From Psychrobium sp051201665 (GTDB lineage: Bacteria > Pseudomonadota > Gammaproteobacteria > Enterobacterales > Psychrobiaceae), in the NCBI RefSeq assembly GCF_051201665.1, contig NZ_CP179210.1, forward strand, positions 992,001-1,056,000: a stretch of 64,000 nucleotides of DNA, in the 5' to 3' direction. Below, one piece after another: positions 50,359 through 59,457 of this stretch (positions are counted from its first letter, which is position 1; each line of letters starts with the position of its first letter). The position numbers were made by a program, and so were the translations under genes. The notes below the pieces were generated by a model that did no database searches, was not told the origin of the DNA, and was given only the letters and a program-made list of their open reading frames with translations.

Positions 50359-52056
50359 ATGTTATCTAAAATCAAAATATCTCAGAAAGTTTATATCTTA
50401 GGCGCCGTTCAGCTTTTTTTGATTTGTTTAGTCGGCGGTGTCGGTTATTCACAAATGGCTAAAATAGGTGTTGAGCTTGTCGATATCGCAGAGGAAGATA
50501 TACCACTAACAGCTATGTTAACTCGATTAACCGAGCATCAGCTTCAAGAAGCCATTTTATTCGAACGTGCGTTGCGTGGTGGTCTGTCACGAGTTTCATC
50601 CCCCTCCCAGCAACGCGCAGATGTTGACGCTTTAAAAGTCGATATTGATAAATTGGTCTCGAAATCAACGCGAGAATTTGATGAGATTGAAGCATTTATT
50701 GAAGAAGGTATCCCTAACCTTCATTCCCAAGCAGCTGTTTTTGAATATAAAGAATTGTTAACGAGTATTGAGCGTGTTGAAGAAAACTATAATAAATTAA
50801 AAGTAGAAGCTAATCAGACGCTTGGCATGATTTTCTCTAACATTGACAATCAAAATCTGATCGATTCAATCGCTTTTGTTGAAGAACAGCGAGACGACAT
50901 CGACCATGATCTTATTGAAATTCTAGGTTCTATTCAGCAGTTTACATTAACAGCTGCACGTCAGGCAGAGCAGGATGAAATCACGGGCATTCGATTAATT
51001 ACAGGACTATTGATATTCAGTCTTATCATCGCTATTTCATTTCCATATTATATTGCAAAGTCTATTTCTCGACCGTTAGTTACCTTGAATGAACGAATGG
51101 AGCAAATTGCGACCGGTGATGGTGATTTAACACAGTCTTTATCTGAGCGCTATCAGGATGAAACGGGTGACATTGCACGTTCTTTCAATGTTTTTATCGT
51201 CAAACTTCGCCATATTATTAATGACATTACCTCATCAGTTGAAGTGTTAGATTCAACGTCTAAAACGGCCAGTGGAGAAATGTTAGTCACTTTAGATAAC
51301 ATTGAAAAACAGCGGAATGAAATCGAAATGGTTGCTTCATCTGTTAATCAAATGAATAGTACGACACATGACGTAGCGACTAATACCAATAATGCATCTC
51401 AAATGGCTGGTAATGTAAGAGATAGTGTTAACAACGGTCAAAAGTCCGCAGAAGAATCTCATCAAATTGTGCAGCAGCTCGCTGAAGAAATTGAAACAGC
51501 ATCGTCGACTATAGGTAGTTTAGCTGAGAAGACTGATGGCATTGGTATGGTGTTAGATACCATTCGAGCAATTGCCGAACAAACGAATTTGTTAGCACTT
51601 AATGCAGCAATTGAAGCTGCACGTGCTGGAGAGTCTGGTCGTGGATTTGCGGTTGTTGCTGATGAAGTTCGCTCCCTTGCTCAGCGCACACAAAGTTCAA
51701 CTGGTGATATTCAAACATTGGTTGAAGGGCTGCAAGAAGAAGCTAAAAACGCTGTAGCCTGTATGGATAAAGGTAGTGAGAGCACTGAAAAATGTTTAGA
51801 TAAAAGCCGCGAAGCAACGGATGCCTTTGAAGAAGTATCGCAAATAGTAAATAATATTTCGGCGCTCAATGCACAAATAGCAACAGCGGCAGAAGAGCAA
51901 TCAGCAGTTGCTACCGAAGTGAATAATAATTTGGCGAGTATTAGTAATATTGCTACGGCAACCAGTGATGGTGCCCTAAATACATCCAAAGCGAATGAAA
52001 TTATTACATCTGGTTTATGCGACTTACGTCAGCATGTTCATCAGTTTAGAACCTAA
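50359..52056 (+). CDS. Methyl-accepting chemotaxis protein
   Basis: A membrane sensor that controls the CheA kinase. 565 residues: N-terminal helix (ILGAVQLFLICLVGGVGYS), a helical periplasmic domain (about 30-208, four-helix-bundle-like), a second helix (LITGLLIFSLIIAISFPYYIA), HAMP (about 230-285), then a long signalling coiled coil with the conserved hairpin tip IRAIAEQTNLLALNAAIEAA and RGFAVVADEVRSLAQRT. The ligand is unknown. Monocistronic with its own terminator. Confidence 0.95.
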   Translation: MLSKIKISQKVYILGAVQLFLICLVGGVGYSQMAKIGVELVDIAEEDIPLTAMLTRLTEHQLQEAILFERALRGGLSRVSSPSQQRADVDALKVDIDKLVSKSTREFDEIEAFIEEGIPNLHSQAAVFEYKELLTSIERVEENYNKLKVEANQTLGMIFSNIDNQNLIDSIAFVEEQRDDIDHDLIEILGSIQQFTLTAARQAEQDEITGIRLITGLLIFSLIIAISFPYYIAKSISRPLVTLNERMEQIATGDGDLTQSLSERYQDETGDIARSFNVFIVKLRHIINDITSSVEVLDSTSKTASGEMLVTLDNIEKQRNEIEMVASSVNQMNSTTHDVATNTNNASQMAGNVRDSVNNGQKSAEESHQIVQQLAEEIETASSTIGSLAEKTDGIGMVLDTIRAIAEQTNLLALNAAIEAARAGESGRGFAVVADEVRSLAQRTQSSTGDIQTLVEGLQEEAKNAVACMDKGSESTEKCLDKSREATDAFEEVSQIVNNISALNAQIATAAEEQSAVATEVNNNLASISNIATATSDGALNTSKANEIITSGLCDLRQHVHQFRT

Positions 52057-52106
52057 TATCGTTAGTTAGAATCCATCAGTCGGATTCGTCTATTCTTTGA
52101 GTATTT

Positions 52107-52130
52107 AGCCCTGTTCGTAGGGCTTTTTTA
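52107..52130 (+). terminator. Terminator after the chemotaxis receptor
   Basis: AGCCCT-gttcgt-AGGGCT followed by TTTTT, about 50 bp after the stop. Confidence 0.85.
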
Positions 52131-52250
52131 TGTCATTAATCAAATTTACCATCTTTAGTTTTATCGTTTATCGATAAATAATTATTGTTTTTGAGTTGTT
52201 GTGTGTTGTTTTTAACATCAATTCGAATTAATTGACGTTGAAGATGATTA

Positions 52251-52409
52251 ATACCAATTGCATTAAATATTTGCCCACTTGTACTTGTTAAAATTAACTA
52301 AAATGGCGTTGCTCTCAATCCTAATAGCTAGCTATTAATCAATCGAGCGCCTTGTTTTAGCTGATTTTCTCTACGCACAACAAGATCACTTACTTAATGC
52401 AATGGGTAT
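52251..52409 (+). mobile_element. MITE-like repeat, family A, copy 4
   Basis: A 159-bp copy with one change in its right end (AATGGGTAT where others have AATTGGTAT). The change creates an ATG at 52402 that opens the following reading frame. Position at the start of a decapitated gene indicates it replaced or displaced the gene's 5' end. Confidence 0.88.
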
Positions 52410-52734
52410 AACAAATAGTCTTGCTTTGAGTGCTCAGCAAAAAGATTTTTATGTGACAAATAAAGAGAATACAAAGGTGTATGGTGATATCAAGCAATAT
52501 GGAGTTGTTGCAGGTGCATCATTAAAATATGCTGGATTTAACGATAAGGTTCTACCCTTTGTTGCTTTAGAAGCGGGTGTTTTTAATGCGACGTTGGATC
52601 ATAATAATCAGCGCCAAAATGAATTGCAAAAGAGTTATAAAGTCTCTACTGGTATTGAATTTAAAACGAGCAATGATTCTGCATTTTCAATTAGCGTTGG
52701 CTATGCTGATGAGTTAGGTAATAGTAAATTTTAG
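52402..52734 (+). pseudogene. C-terminal fragment of an outer-membrane beta-barrel protein
   Basis: 110 residues in frame from the repeat-borne ATG. No signal peptide; the body is alternating barrel strands (YGVVAGASLKYAG, FVALEAGVFNATLDH, YKVSTGIEFKTS, FSISVGYADELGNSKF) with a terminal phenylalanine, as in OmpA-like small barrels. The N-terminal part is absent and not found upstream. Without a signal it cannot reach the outer membrane, so I treat it as a remnant. Confidence 0.7.
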
Positions 52735-52749
52735 AAAAGTTAATTGTAA

Positions 52750-52783
52750 TTTAAATGCCGTCACGTCAAAGACGGCATTTAAA
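52750..52783. terminator. Bidirectional hairpin between convergent genes
   Basis: TTTAAATGCCGTC / GACGGCATTTAAA, a perfect 13-bp stem, between the barrel remnant and the DUF799 gene. Confidence 0.85.
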
Positions 52784-52796
52784 ATTCATAGAGCTG

Positions 52797-53441
52797 TTAA
52801 TTTTGAGGGATATAATAAGGCCCCGGTAATAATCCACGTTTTTTAGCGTTAAAAGCTTGCTCATTAGCTAAACGAGATACCATTGGAGTGTTATCACTAA
52901 TTGAACCTGCTATTTGGCTCACTGCAGCACTAATTAGAGCACCAAGTAACCCGCTACCGCTGTTACTATTAGGGTTATATTGAGCGTTTAAAGGTGCGTC
53001 CCATAAAACATCACCTGATGTTGTTGAAACTAACTTTACAGAACCTTGAACAACAGTAGTTGATGAAATTACTTGATACTTTTGACCCCACGTATCAAGT
53101 GTGACATAGAGTACGGCATCAGCACCAATATGTTCTTTAACTTTATCAAGGGGAATAGTGTTCATTTCGGCTGGTGTTGGTAAGCCATTTTGTTTTAGAA
53201 AGGTATCTACTACTGATACTGGAAAAACGTAATATCCTTTTTCAGCCAAAGGCACAGTAATCGTCGAAAGATAGCTGTAAGGTGCATTTACTTCTATGCT
53301 GTTATTCGCTGGTGGAATAACTAGAATAGAACGAGGTGCAGCTTCTCTTAGTTTAGTGTAATCATAAGGCTGCACAGTAGCACAACCTGATAAAACTAAT
53401 AAAAAAGCGGGTAAAAATTTGATAAGTTTACTTTTAAACAC
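52797..53441 (-). CDS. DUF799 (GNA1162-like) lipoprotein
   Basis: 214 residues, lipobox LSGC. DUF799 features include RSILVIPPANNSIEVNAPYSYLSTIT and ADAVLYVTLDTWGQKYQVIS. Third gene of a three-lipoprotein operon (CsgG-like, DUF4810, DUF799) with gaps of 12-15 bp. The fold resembles TolB-N/anticodon-binding-like lipoproteins; the set is thought to act together at the outer membrane, in an undefined process. Confidence 0.88.
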   Translation of the reverse strand: MFKSKLIKFLPAFLLVLSGCATVQPYDYTKLREAAPRSILVIPPANNSIEVNAPYSYLSTITVPLAEKGYYVFPVSVVDTFLKQNGLPTPAEMNTIPLDKVKEHIGADAVLYVTLDTWGQKYQVISSTTVVQGSVKLVSTTSGDVLWDAPLNAQYNPNSNSGSGLLGALISAAVSQIAGSISDNTPMVSRLANEQAFNAKKRGLLPGPYYIPQN

Positions 53442-53453
53442 GGTAATAGTCCT

Positions 53454-53816
53454 TTATTTTACTTCTTGCGAACGCTTGAGCATTCCATTAATAAATGTTT
53501 CAGCTTCTGGGTAAATAGTGCGCTCTTCTTCTAACGCAGCCTTTGCTTTATCAGCTTCACCCACAGACGAATAAAGCATACCTAGATGTGCAAATACACC
53601 AGGTCCTACTTTTTTATTATTTTTTTTAGCTTCCGCAACAGCTTCTTGTAACATCGCTATTTGCTTTTGAGGCTCAATTGAGCTGTCTGTATTATGAAAT
53701 TCATATACGAGATCCTCATACTGTCCCCACGTATACATTTGTTTATTTGTATTGGCACAACCTGACGCAAAGATGACTGATGCAACTATAAATCCTTTGA
53801 TTAACGTATTTTTCAT
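53454..53816 (-). CDS. DUF4810 lipoprotein
   Basis: 120 residues, lipobox ASGC. A TPR-like helical body (GPGVFAHLGMLYSSVGEADKAKAALEEERTIYPEAETFINGML) with the YTWGQYEDLVYEF N-terminus typical of DUF4810. Middle gene of the CsgG-DUF4810-DUF799 operon; probably a scaffold between the other two. Confidence 0.87.
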   Translation of the reverse strand: MKNTLIKGFIVASVIFASGCANTNKQMYTWGQYEDLVYEFHNTDSSIEPQKQIAMLQEAVAEAKKNNKKVGPGVFAHLGMLYSSVGEADKAKAALEEERTIYPEAETFINGMLKRSQEVK

Positions 53817-53831
53817 TTTATTATTTCCTTA

Positions 53832-54500
53832 TTATTCTTCTACTTTTAATGTTCCGTTTTCTAAATCACGTACCATATTTTTAATCGTCTGTTTAATTGC
53901 GAAGTCTAAAACTTTTCCGTTTAGTGTTGAGTCATATCCTGCACTTGAACCAAAGCCTGCAACCTGACGAGAGTTGAGTTCATATTCGCCTGCACCTTGT
54001 GTTGAATAGATAACTTCTGACGTTAAAACATCAACAACATTTAAAGACACTTTAGAGTATGCAATTTGGCTTTTACCTGCACCAAGAATGCCGAATAATT
54101 GTTTGTCGCCAACATTTTTTCTACCAAATTCGGTAACGGCACCAGTGATTGTATAACGAGCGCCTTTAAGGTTTTGTTTAATACCACGTAACTTCGCTTC
54201 AGCTGCGATTTGTTCCATATTGGCACGATCTAATACTTTAAAACGATTAGTTTGTTGTAATAATGTCTTTAAAATAACCTTGGCTTGGCTGCCTAACTTG
54301 TCAGTATTTGACGAAAATAAACCTTGCATATAATCAGATTTATTTGAAAAATCGCCAACAACCATGGTCGTTTTAGGGCCAGTGTATGGAGCAGTATTTG
54401 TGACGACTGGTTCTACTGCGACAGTGCGATGAGATTGTGTTGCACAGCCGGAAAGTGTTAAAAGAGAGAGTAACGAGATGGTTAGAATGGTGTTTTTCAT
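53832..54500 (-). CDS. CsgG/HfaB-family lipoprotein
   Basis: The start at 54500 (MKNTILTISLLSLLTLSGC) gives a proper lipoprotein signal; the frame is open to 54530. 222 residues with CsgG features: TTMVVGDFSNKSDYM, RFKVLDRANMEQIAAEAKL, and YTITGAVTEFG. Shorter than curli CsgG (about 277) and with no curli genes nearby, so it is unlikely to be a curli exporter. It leads the three-lipoprotein operon. Confidence 0.87.
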   Translation of the reverse strand: MKNTILTISLLSLLTLSGCATQSHRTVAVEPVVTNTAPYTGPKTTMVVGDFSNKSDYMQGLFSSNTDKLGSQAKVILKTLLQQTNRFKVLDRANMEQIAAEAKLRGIKQNLKGARYTITGAVTEFGRKNVGDKQLFGILGAGKSQIAYSKVSLNVVDVLTSEVIYSTQGAGEYELNSRQVAGFGSSAGYDSTLNGKVLDFAIKQTIKNMVRDLENGTLKVEE

Positions 54501-54571
54501 ATCTATGTCCATATATTTAAAAGAAGGCAAGAATACTTACACAAAATTTTATTCTTTACCATTGATATTAG

Positions 54572-54832
54572 GGTCTGTTGATCTTTGTGGTTCAAATTTT
54601 GTTCAATCTAAAAGGGTTTTGGGCAAGGCATGAGGATTGATGCCTAGTTTATCTAGGTGAATGACGAATAACGCGGCACAAAATCCTTTTAGATGAATCC
54701 AACTGACAGCATTTGTTTGTTATTTCTACGGCGTTATCGCCTATTCGTGTAGCCAGCTACACCACATAGGCTCTGCCTTGTAGAAACCTCAAACAAATTG
54801 CTGCAAAAATGAACTCAAAAGATCAACAGACC
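54572..54832 (+). mobile_element. MITE-like element, family C, copy 2
   Basis: Same 261-bp length and ends as the copy in ompW, here between the CsgG operon and fadL. Flanks are TTAG (54568-54571) and CTAG (54833-54836), both fitting a YTAR target though not identical to each other. Confidence 0.88.
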
Positions 54833-54908
54833 CTAGTTTCTATTTGCTATTTAGCAAATAGAAACACAGGTTTTTAGCTGGAGATGGGTATCGACCATCT
54901 CGACACTG

Positions 54909-56444
54909 TTAAAGCGGGTAGTTGAACTGGACAGAAACAACATAGGCGTTGATGTTGTAATCCGCTTGGTAGCCGCTGTTATAAATCACTTCATCTTGCG
55001 CATTGTATTCACGATCGATAACAGTCGTGTCTTTCATGAACATCACACCGGCCGCTAAATCAATACTCCAAGGTTGGTTGCCTTGATAATGACCACCAAC
55101 GGTAAACCAAGTGCGATCATTGGCTGGAATACGGGCGCTGCGATAATCGCTATTTACAGGAGAGTTATCTTGGGCAATACCTGTTTTAACAGTCCATTGA
55201 TTATTTAATTGATAAGTAGCGCCAAGTGCATAAGCCCAAGCGTCTTCCCAGTGTTCAGGAATGTAGCCGATGTAACCTTGTGCATTTAGATTTTGAGCTT
55301 GTTGGCTACTTGGGCTGATCCTTGGTTGTGTATCGTCTGACAGTACAGAAATATCTGTAAACTTGCTCCACTGGGTCCAAGTTGCCGTCCATTGTAGTGA
55401 CAAACGATCTGTCATCTGGGTATCGAGGCTAATGACCGCGCTCTGTGGCGTATCCAATCCTAGTTGCGATTTCTCAACTTTCTCTGGAGATACTGCTAAT
55501 TTACCTGTCGTTAGGTCAACAACGGGTAACTTTGTGCCATCTACAACACCTGGAATCGTTGGCGCAGTCCAATATTGTTCAGGGTTTTGCGTATCTTGAA
55601 CAAACTCTCCAGTGATGGGTGTGTTATTAATTGTTGAATCGCCTTTTAGTGTGTAATTTACCGCTGAGTGGTAGCTGATACCCAATTTAGTCGATTCTGT
55701 TAATTGATAATGCAGGCCTAAGGTAAAGCTTGGCTGAAGATCATCGCCAGATACTTCATATTTGCTGTCACAATAAGCGGACTGTGCAACATCGTTAAAT
55801 GTGCCTCGGCTTAGTTGAGTATATTGACCGTTGATGCCAGTACCAAGTTCACATAAGCCACTGTGATCTTTGTATTTACTTAACGTGCCTTTGGCATAAT
55901 TTAGGGCAATAGCACCACCAATGCTTAGTTTATCGTTTATTTGGTAGCTCAATGATGGTTGAATCGCTAGCACTTGTAATTGAGTTTCTTGTGCGAAATA
56001 ACGACCAACGAAGTCATCGTTGTATTCGCTCGAAGTACCAAATGGCACAGCGACTGAAAATCCTAGCGTGAACTTTTCATTAATTGGCTGCACGTAATGG
56101 AAGTGCGGAATGGGTGAAACGTTCGTTAAACTGCCTGAATCAGGACCTGCTACAGGCATTCCCTGAGCACTTGTCGCACTCACATTTTTAAACTCGCCAT
56201 CTACGTTAGCTAGGTTAAGACCTAATACCCATTGCGCTTGCTTGAGTTGTGAAAGCGCAGCCGGGTTAGTGAAGCCAATACTAGCATCGGTGATTTGTGC
56301 ACCGCGACCTGCGTAGGCATTACCCATTGCACTGGTAGATTGTTCGAATAATTTGAAACCAGCGGCGTTTGTTGTTGCCGCAAACGCGCTAAGAATTCCC
56401 ACTGAAAGAAGTGAGTACTTTTTAGAGAAAAATGGAGTCGACAT
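54909..56444 (-). CDS. fadL: Outer-membrane long-chain fatty acid transporter, FadL family
   Basis: Carries long-chain fatty acids or other hydrophobic molecules across the outer membrane by lateral diffusion. 511 residues; the signal peptide ends in NAAG. The N-terminal hatch sequence (GFKLFEQSTSAMGNAYAGRG with DASIGFTNPAAL) is the FadL signature, followed by a 14-strand barrel ending VSVQFNYPL. Longer than E. coli FadL (about 446), with an insert carrying two cysteines (GLCELGTG, AYCDSKY). Monocistronic. Confidence 0.93.
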   Translation of the reverse strand: MSTPFFSKKYSLLSVGILSAFAATTNAAGFKLFEQSTSAMGNAYAGRGAQITDASIGFTNPAALSQLKQAQWVLGLNLANVDGEFKNVSATSAQGMPVAGPDSGSLTNVSPIPHFHYVQPINEKFTLGFSVAVPFGTSSEYNDDFVGRYFAQETQLQVLAIQPSLSYQINDKLSIGGAIALNYAKGTLSKYKDHSGLCELGTGINGQYTQLSRGTFNDVAQSAYCDSKYEVSGDDLQPSFTLGLHYQLTESTKLGISYHSAVNYTLKGDSTINNTPITGEFVQDTQNPEQYWTAPTIPGVVDGTKLPVVDLTTGKLAVSPEKVEKSQLGLDTPQSAVISLDTQMTDRLSLQWTATWTQWSKFTDISVLSDDTQPRISPSSQQAQNLNAQGYIGYIPEHWEDAWAYALGATYQLNNQWTVKTGIAQDNSPVNSDYRSARIPANDRTWFTVGGHYQGNQPWSIDLAAGVMFMKDTTVIDREYNAQDEVIYNSGYQADYNINAYVVSVQFNYPL

Positions 56445-56598
56445 AAATATACTTATTACTTTATTGAAATGTTAGAGCAATTGCTCAAAAGTGGCGCAAT
56501 ATACCTTAAATGTAGCAAGCTTGTAATAGGTAACTAAACAAGTGTTTAATATGTGCTCTTTATATCGTTATTTTCGTCTATTTGTATAAAGTTAGTCG

Positions 56599-57336
56599 TT
56601 AAGTTGTGGTTTTTAGCTTACTTGTATTTTCAACAAGTGTTGCTAATGCATCAAGCGAACGATCATGACGGGCACTTGCGCCTTCTTGATAGCGCTGATT
56701 GAATGTATCAAACCATAAGTCGAGTAAATTTCCATTCTCTTCTTCACCAAAGCTTCTTAACACATGAGCGGCAACTTCGGCGGTTGCTAAACGATCGTCC
56801 CCCGTTGCTTTTCGCAAACGATAACGTTCACTTTGTGTATCTAAGTTAATGGATAACACTGGGAATTGGCTAAGGTAGGGGCTTTTTCTAAACATTTTTT
56901 TCGCTTCACGCCAGCTGCCATCAAGTAATATAAATAATGGCTGCTTTGCTGGTGCAGCAATATTGTTAACGTGATGCACGACGGTTTGTTCTTCATGCGC
57001 ATAAGCTGCTGGAAAAACGACATAAGGCTGATAGTCAGGATTATTAATGAGTGCTAATAGCGTTTCATCGATTTCGGTACGACGCCAAATAAAAGCATGC
57101 GTATCATTGATTAAATCAGCGATTAACCGACCCGTATTACTGGGTTTTAAAACTTCGTCGTCCCACATCAGTAATAAAAATGCAGCTTTACTGTGGCATG
57201 TAGGTTTGTATTGGCAGATGCAAAATTTAAGGGCAATTCGACAGTCATCACAACGTTCTACGTTATAGCCTCGTGCTCTAAATGGTTTGGTGCTAATACT
57301 CTTACGGTAATGGAATAAGCGTTGAACGGCGTGCAT
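56599..57336 (-). CDS. tapT: tRNA-uridine aminocarboxypropyltransferase (DTW domain, TapT-like)
   Basis: Transfers the 3-amino-3-carboxypropyl group of SAM to a tRNA uridine (acp3U47 in E. coli). 245 residues with the DTW variant in LLDGSWREAKKMFRKSPYL and zinc-type cysteines CDDCRIALKFCICQ near the N-terminus. RLRKATGDDRLATAEVAAHVL is typical of the family. Slightly longer than E. coli TapT (about 232). Monocistronic. Confidence 0.9.
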   Translation of the reverse strand: MHAVQRLFHYRKSISTKPFRARGYNVERCDDCRIALKFCICQYKPTCHSKAAFLLLMWDDEVLKPSNTGRLIADLINDTHAFIWRRTEIDETLLALINNPDYQPYVVFPAAYAHEEQTVVHHVNNIAAPAKQPLFILLDGSWREAKKMFRKSPYLSQFPVLSINLDTQSERYRLRKATGDDRLATAEVAAHVLRSFGEEENGNLLDLWFDTFNQRYQEGASARHDRSLDALATLVENTSKLKTTT

Positions 57337-57509
57337 AATAAATCATAGTTATAGGTGTTTTGTGTATTATATATCGAATTTCAGATGAATATGCTGCAAC
57401 TGATAGTCAAAAGTTAGGAATAATGTGCATTGCTTGAATCTCTACTAACCAATTCAGGACTTATGTGGCATATTGTTAATAATCTACTAAACGGAATTGA
57501 TTGATTATA

Positions 57510-58157
57510 ATGAAAAATATTTATTTATTAGTGCTTTTCTGTACTCCCTTCTTATCATGTGCAGAACTAAAATTAAATGTCGAACGAACCTCATATGAAT
57601 TCGATGCAAATAGTATTGAACAAATGGTTCAAAGTGTTCGAGAGTTTGGTCCTAAAGCAAATTACTCGAAAGCGTGGGCATTGTTAGAGACTGAGGTCAT
57701 TACCAAATTTAGCGTAATAACGACTGAAAAAGGATGTCAATTTTATGCGCCTGAAGTCGATGTTGACGCACTAATTACACTTCCTCATTGGCGTAATATT
57801 GATGAGTTGGATCCCGAAACTCAATTATGGTGGGAGTCTTATTCTGATTATCTGTTAGCTCATGAAAATGAACACTTAGAGATTGCGATTACACATTCAA
57901 AAGAATTACTTAATAAACTAAACAGCCAGCACGACGGATTAGCTTGTAAACAATTGAGGGAACGTTTTTTGGCGTACAAAGGCTCGATGATGTCTCAAAC
58001 TCGTATAGCAGATTCGACACTTGATTATGTGACGGCGGAGCAAGCCCTTAAACAACAGTCGTTGTTTTTACCATTATCTCCTTTTTTAGGTAAAAAGATT
58101 GAGATAGAAAGAATTACACGTAAGAAGAGCAATTTGATTCCGGAGTCTGTGCGTTAG
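57510..58157 (+). CDS. DUF922 family exported protein with HExxH-type motif
   Basis: The start at 57510 (MKNIYLLVLFCTPFLSC) gives a signal that may be a lipobox LSC; a TTG at 57501 is in frame. 215 residues. The motif AHENEHLEIA matches the putative zinc-protease site of DUF922, with a further cysteine pair (GCQFYAP, LACKQL). Predicted periplasmic peptidase; no substrate is known. Confidence 0.82.
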   Translation: MKNIYLLVLFCTPFLSCAELKLNVERTSYEFDANSIEQMVQSVREFGPKANYSKAWALLETEVITKFSVITTEKGCQFYAPEVDVDALITLPHWRNIDELDPETQLWWESYSDYLLAHENEHLEIAITHSKELLNKLNSQHDGLACKQLRERFLAYKGSMMSQTRIADSTLDYVTAEQALKQQSLFLPLSPFLGKKIEIERITRKKSNLIPESVR

Positions 58158-58693
58158 ATTTTTCAATTTAACACAATTGTATTTCAGATAATTGGATAGT
58201 AGTTAGAGCATAATGAATACATATTTTTCAATCAGATCCTATTCTAAAAACTTTCGTAGTCATTACCACGAATATCATCAGTTGGTGTTGCCGTTACATG
58301 GGGTGATTGACATTCGTGTTGGTAAATTCTCTGGATTAGTTGGAATAGGGGATTGCGTCATTATTCGCGCGGGTGAATTCCATGGTTTTAGTGCTCATGA
58401 AGCGGCACGGTTTATTGTTGTTGATATGGAAAATATACCAGACAATATACTACACGCTAGCGAAGAGAAAATTACGATTGATAGTGCGTTGCTATCATTT
58501 ACACAATTCTTAGAGCAACAACTCAATTCACAAATAAACCAAGCCGTTGAACAATGTGCTTTTGATTTGTTTTATCAACTTTTAGGTCAGCAAAAAGACA
58601 ATAATCGCATTGATTGCGTAATAACATGAAGAAGATCACCCAATAACATTCATGGAGATCGCTTTTTTTCTGTTTTGTAGAGCCTCTTTAAAT

Positions 58694-59446
58694 TTAGCCT
58701 GAGTGATCTCCATCAGTCAAGTTATTGGTGATTTTTCGCATCGATTCACCTTCTAATTTTATTTTTATTGAACCATGAACTAGCCGATCCAAAATGGCAT
58801 CGGCATGGGTAGATTCTCCGATCATTTTGTACCAGTGCTCTTGCGGTAATTGGCTGGCGATTAACGTTGATTTAGTGTCATACCTAGCATCAATGAGCTC
58901 GAGTAAATCACTCCGCTGCTGAGCAGTTAGTGGCTCTAAGCCCCAGTCATCTAAAATTAGTAAATTGGCATTGGTTAATTTGCTGATAAACTTGCGATAA
59001 GTTCCGTCTGCCTGAGATAAATACATCTTCTCCAGTAGCTCTTTTAATCTAAAGTAGAACACGCTATCGCCTTGCTGGCAGTGGTGTTGGCCAAGCGCAC
59101 AGGCTAAGTAGGTTTTTCCACAACCTGTCGCTCCTGTGATTAAGATATTTTGATGAAGTCGTAACCATTCGCCCTGTGCTAGCGAGCGGATTTGTGCCTT
59201 ATCTAGGTTACGATTGGCACGATAATCGAGTTGCTCTATCTGAGCTTGCACTCTAAATTTTGCTTGGCGAGTTAATCGCTCTATTTTTCTAGTGACTCGC
59301 TGATTTATCTCATTATCGAGTAACAAGGTTAACCTCTCTTCAAAAGCGAGTTCTTTGTAATGATTTGGCTGCTCCGTTTGGAGCGTTAATGCATCACGTA
59401 TGCCACCAAGATTCAGCGTATTCAATTGGTTATAAATGGTTTTCAT
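58694..59446 (-). CDS. istB: IS21-family helper ATPase IstB
   Basis: 250 residues with an AAA+ core: Walker A ITGATGCGKT, Walker B NLLILDDWG, and TLIASQLPQEHW as sensor 1 region. It oligomerises on DNA and recruits the IstA transposase to a target. Coded 11 bp downstream of istA. The sequence is intact, so the IS is probably mobile. Confidence 0.95.
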   Translation of the reverse strand: MKTIYNQLNTLNLGGIRDALTLQTEQPNHYKELAFEERLTLLLDNEINQRVTRKIERLTRQAKFRVQAQIEQLDYRANRNLDKAQIRSLAQGEWLRLHQNILITGATGCGKTYLACALGQHHCQQGDSVFYFRLKELLEKMYLSQADGTYRKFISKLTNANLLILDDWGLEPLTAQQRSDLLELIDARYDTKSTLIASQLPQEHWYKMIGESTHADAILDRLVHGSIKIKLEGESMRKITNNLTDGDHSG

Positions 59447-59457
59447 TGGTTTTCCCT

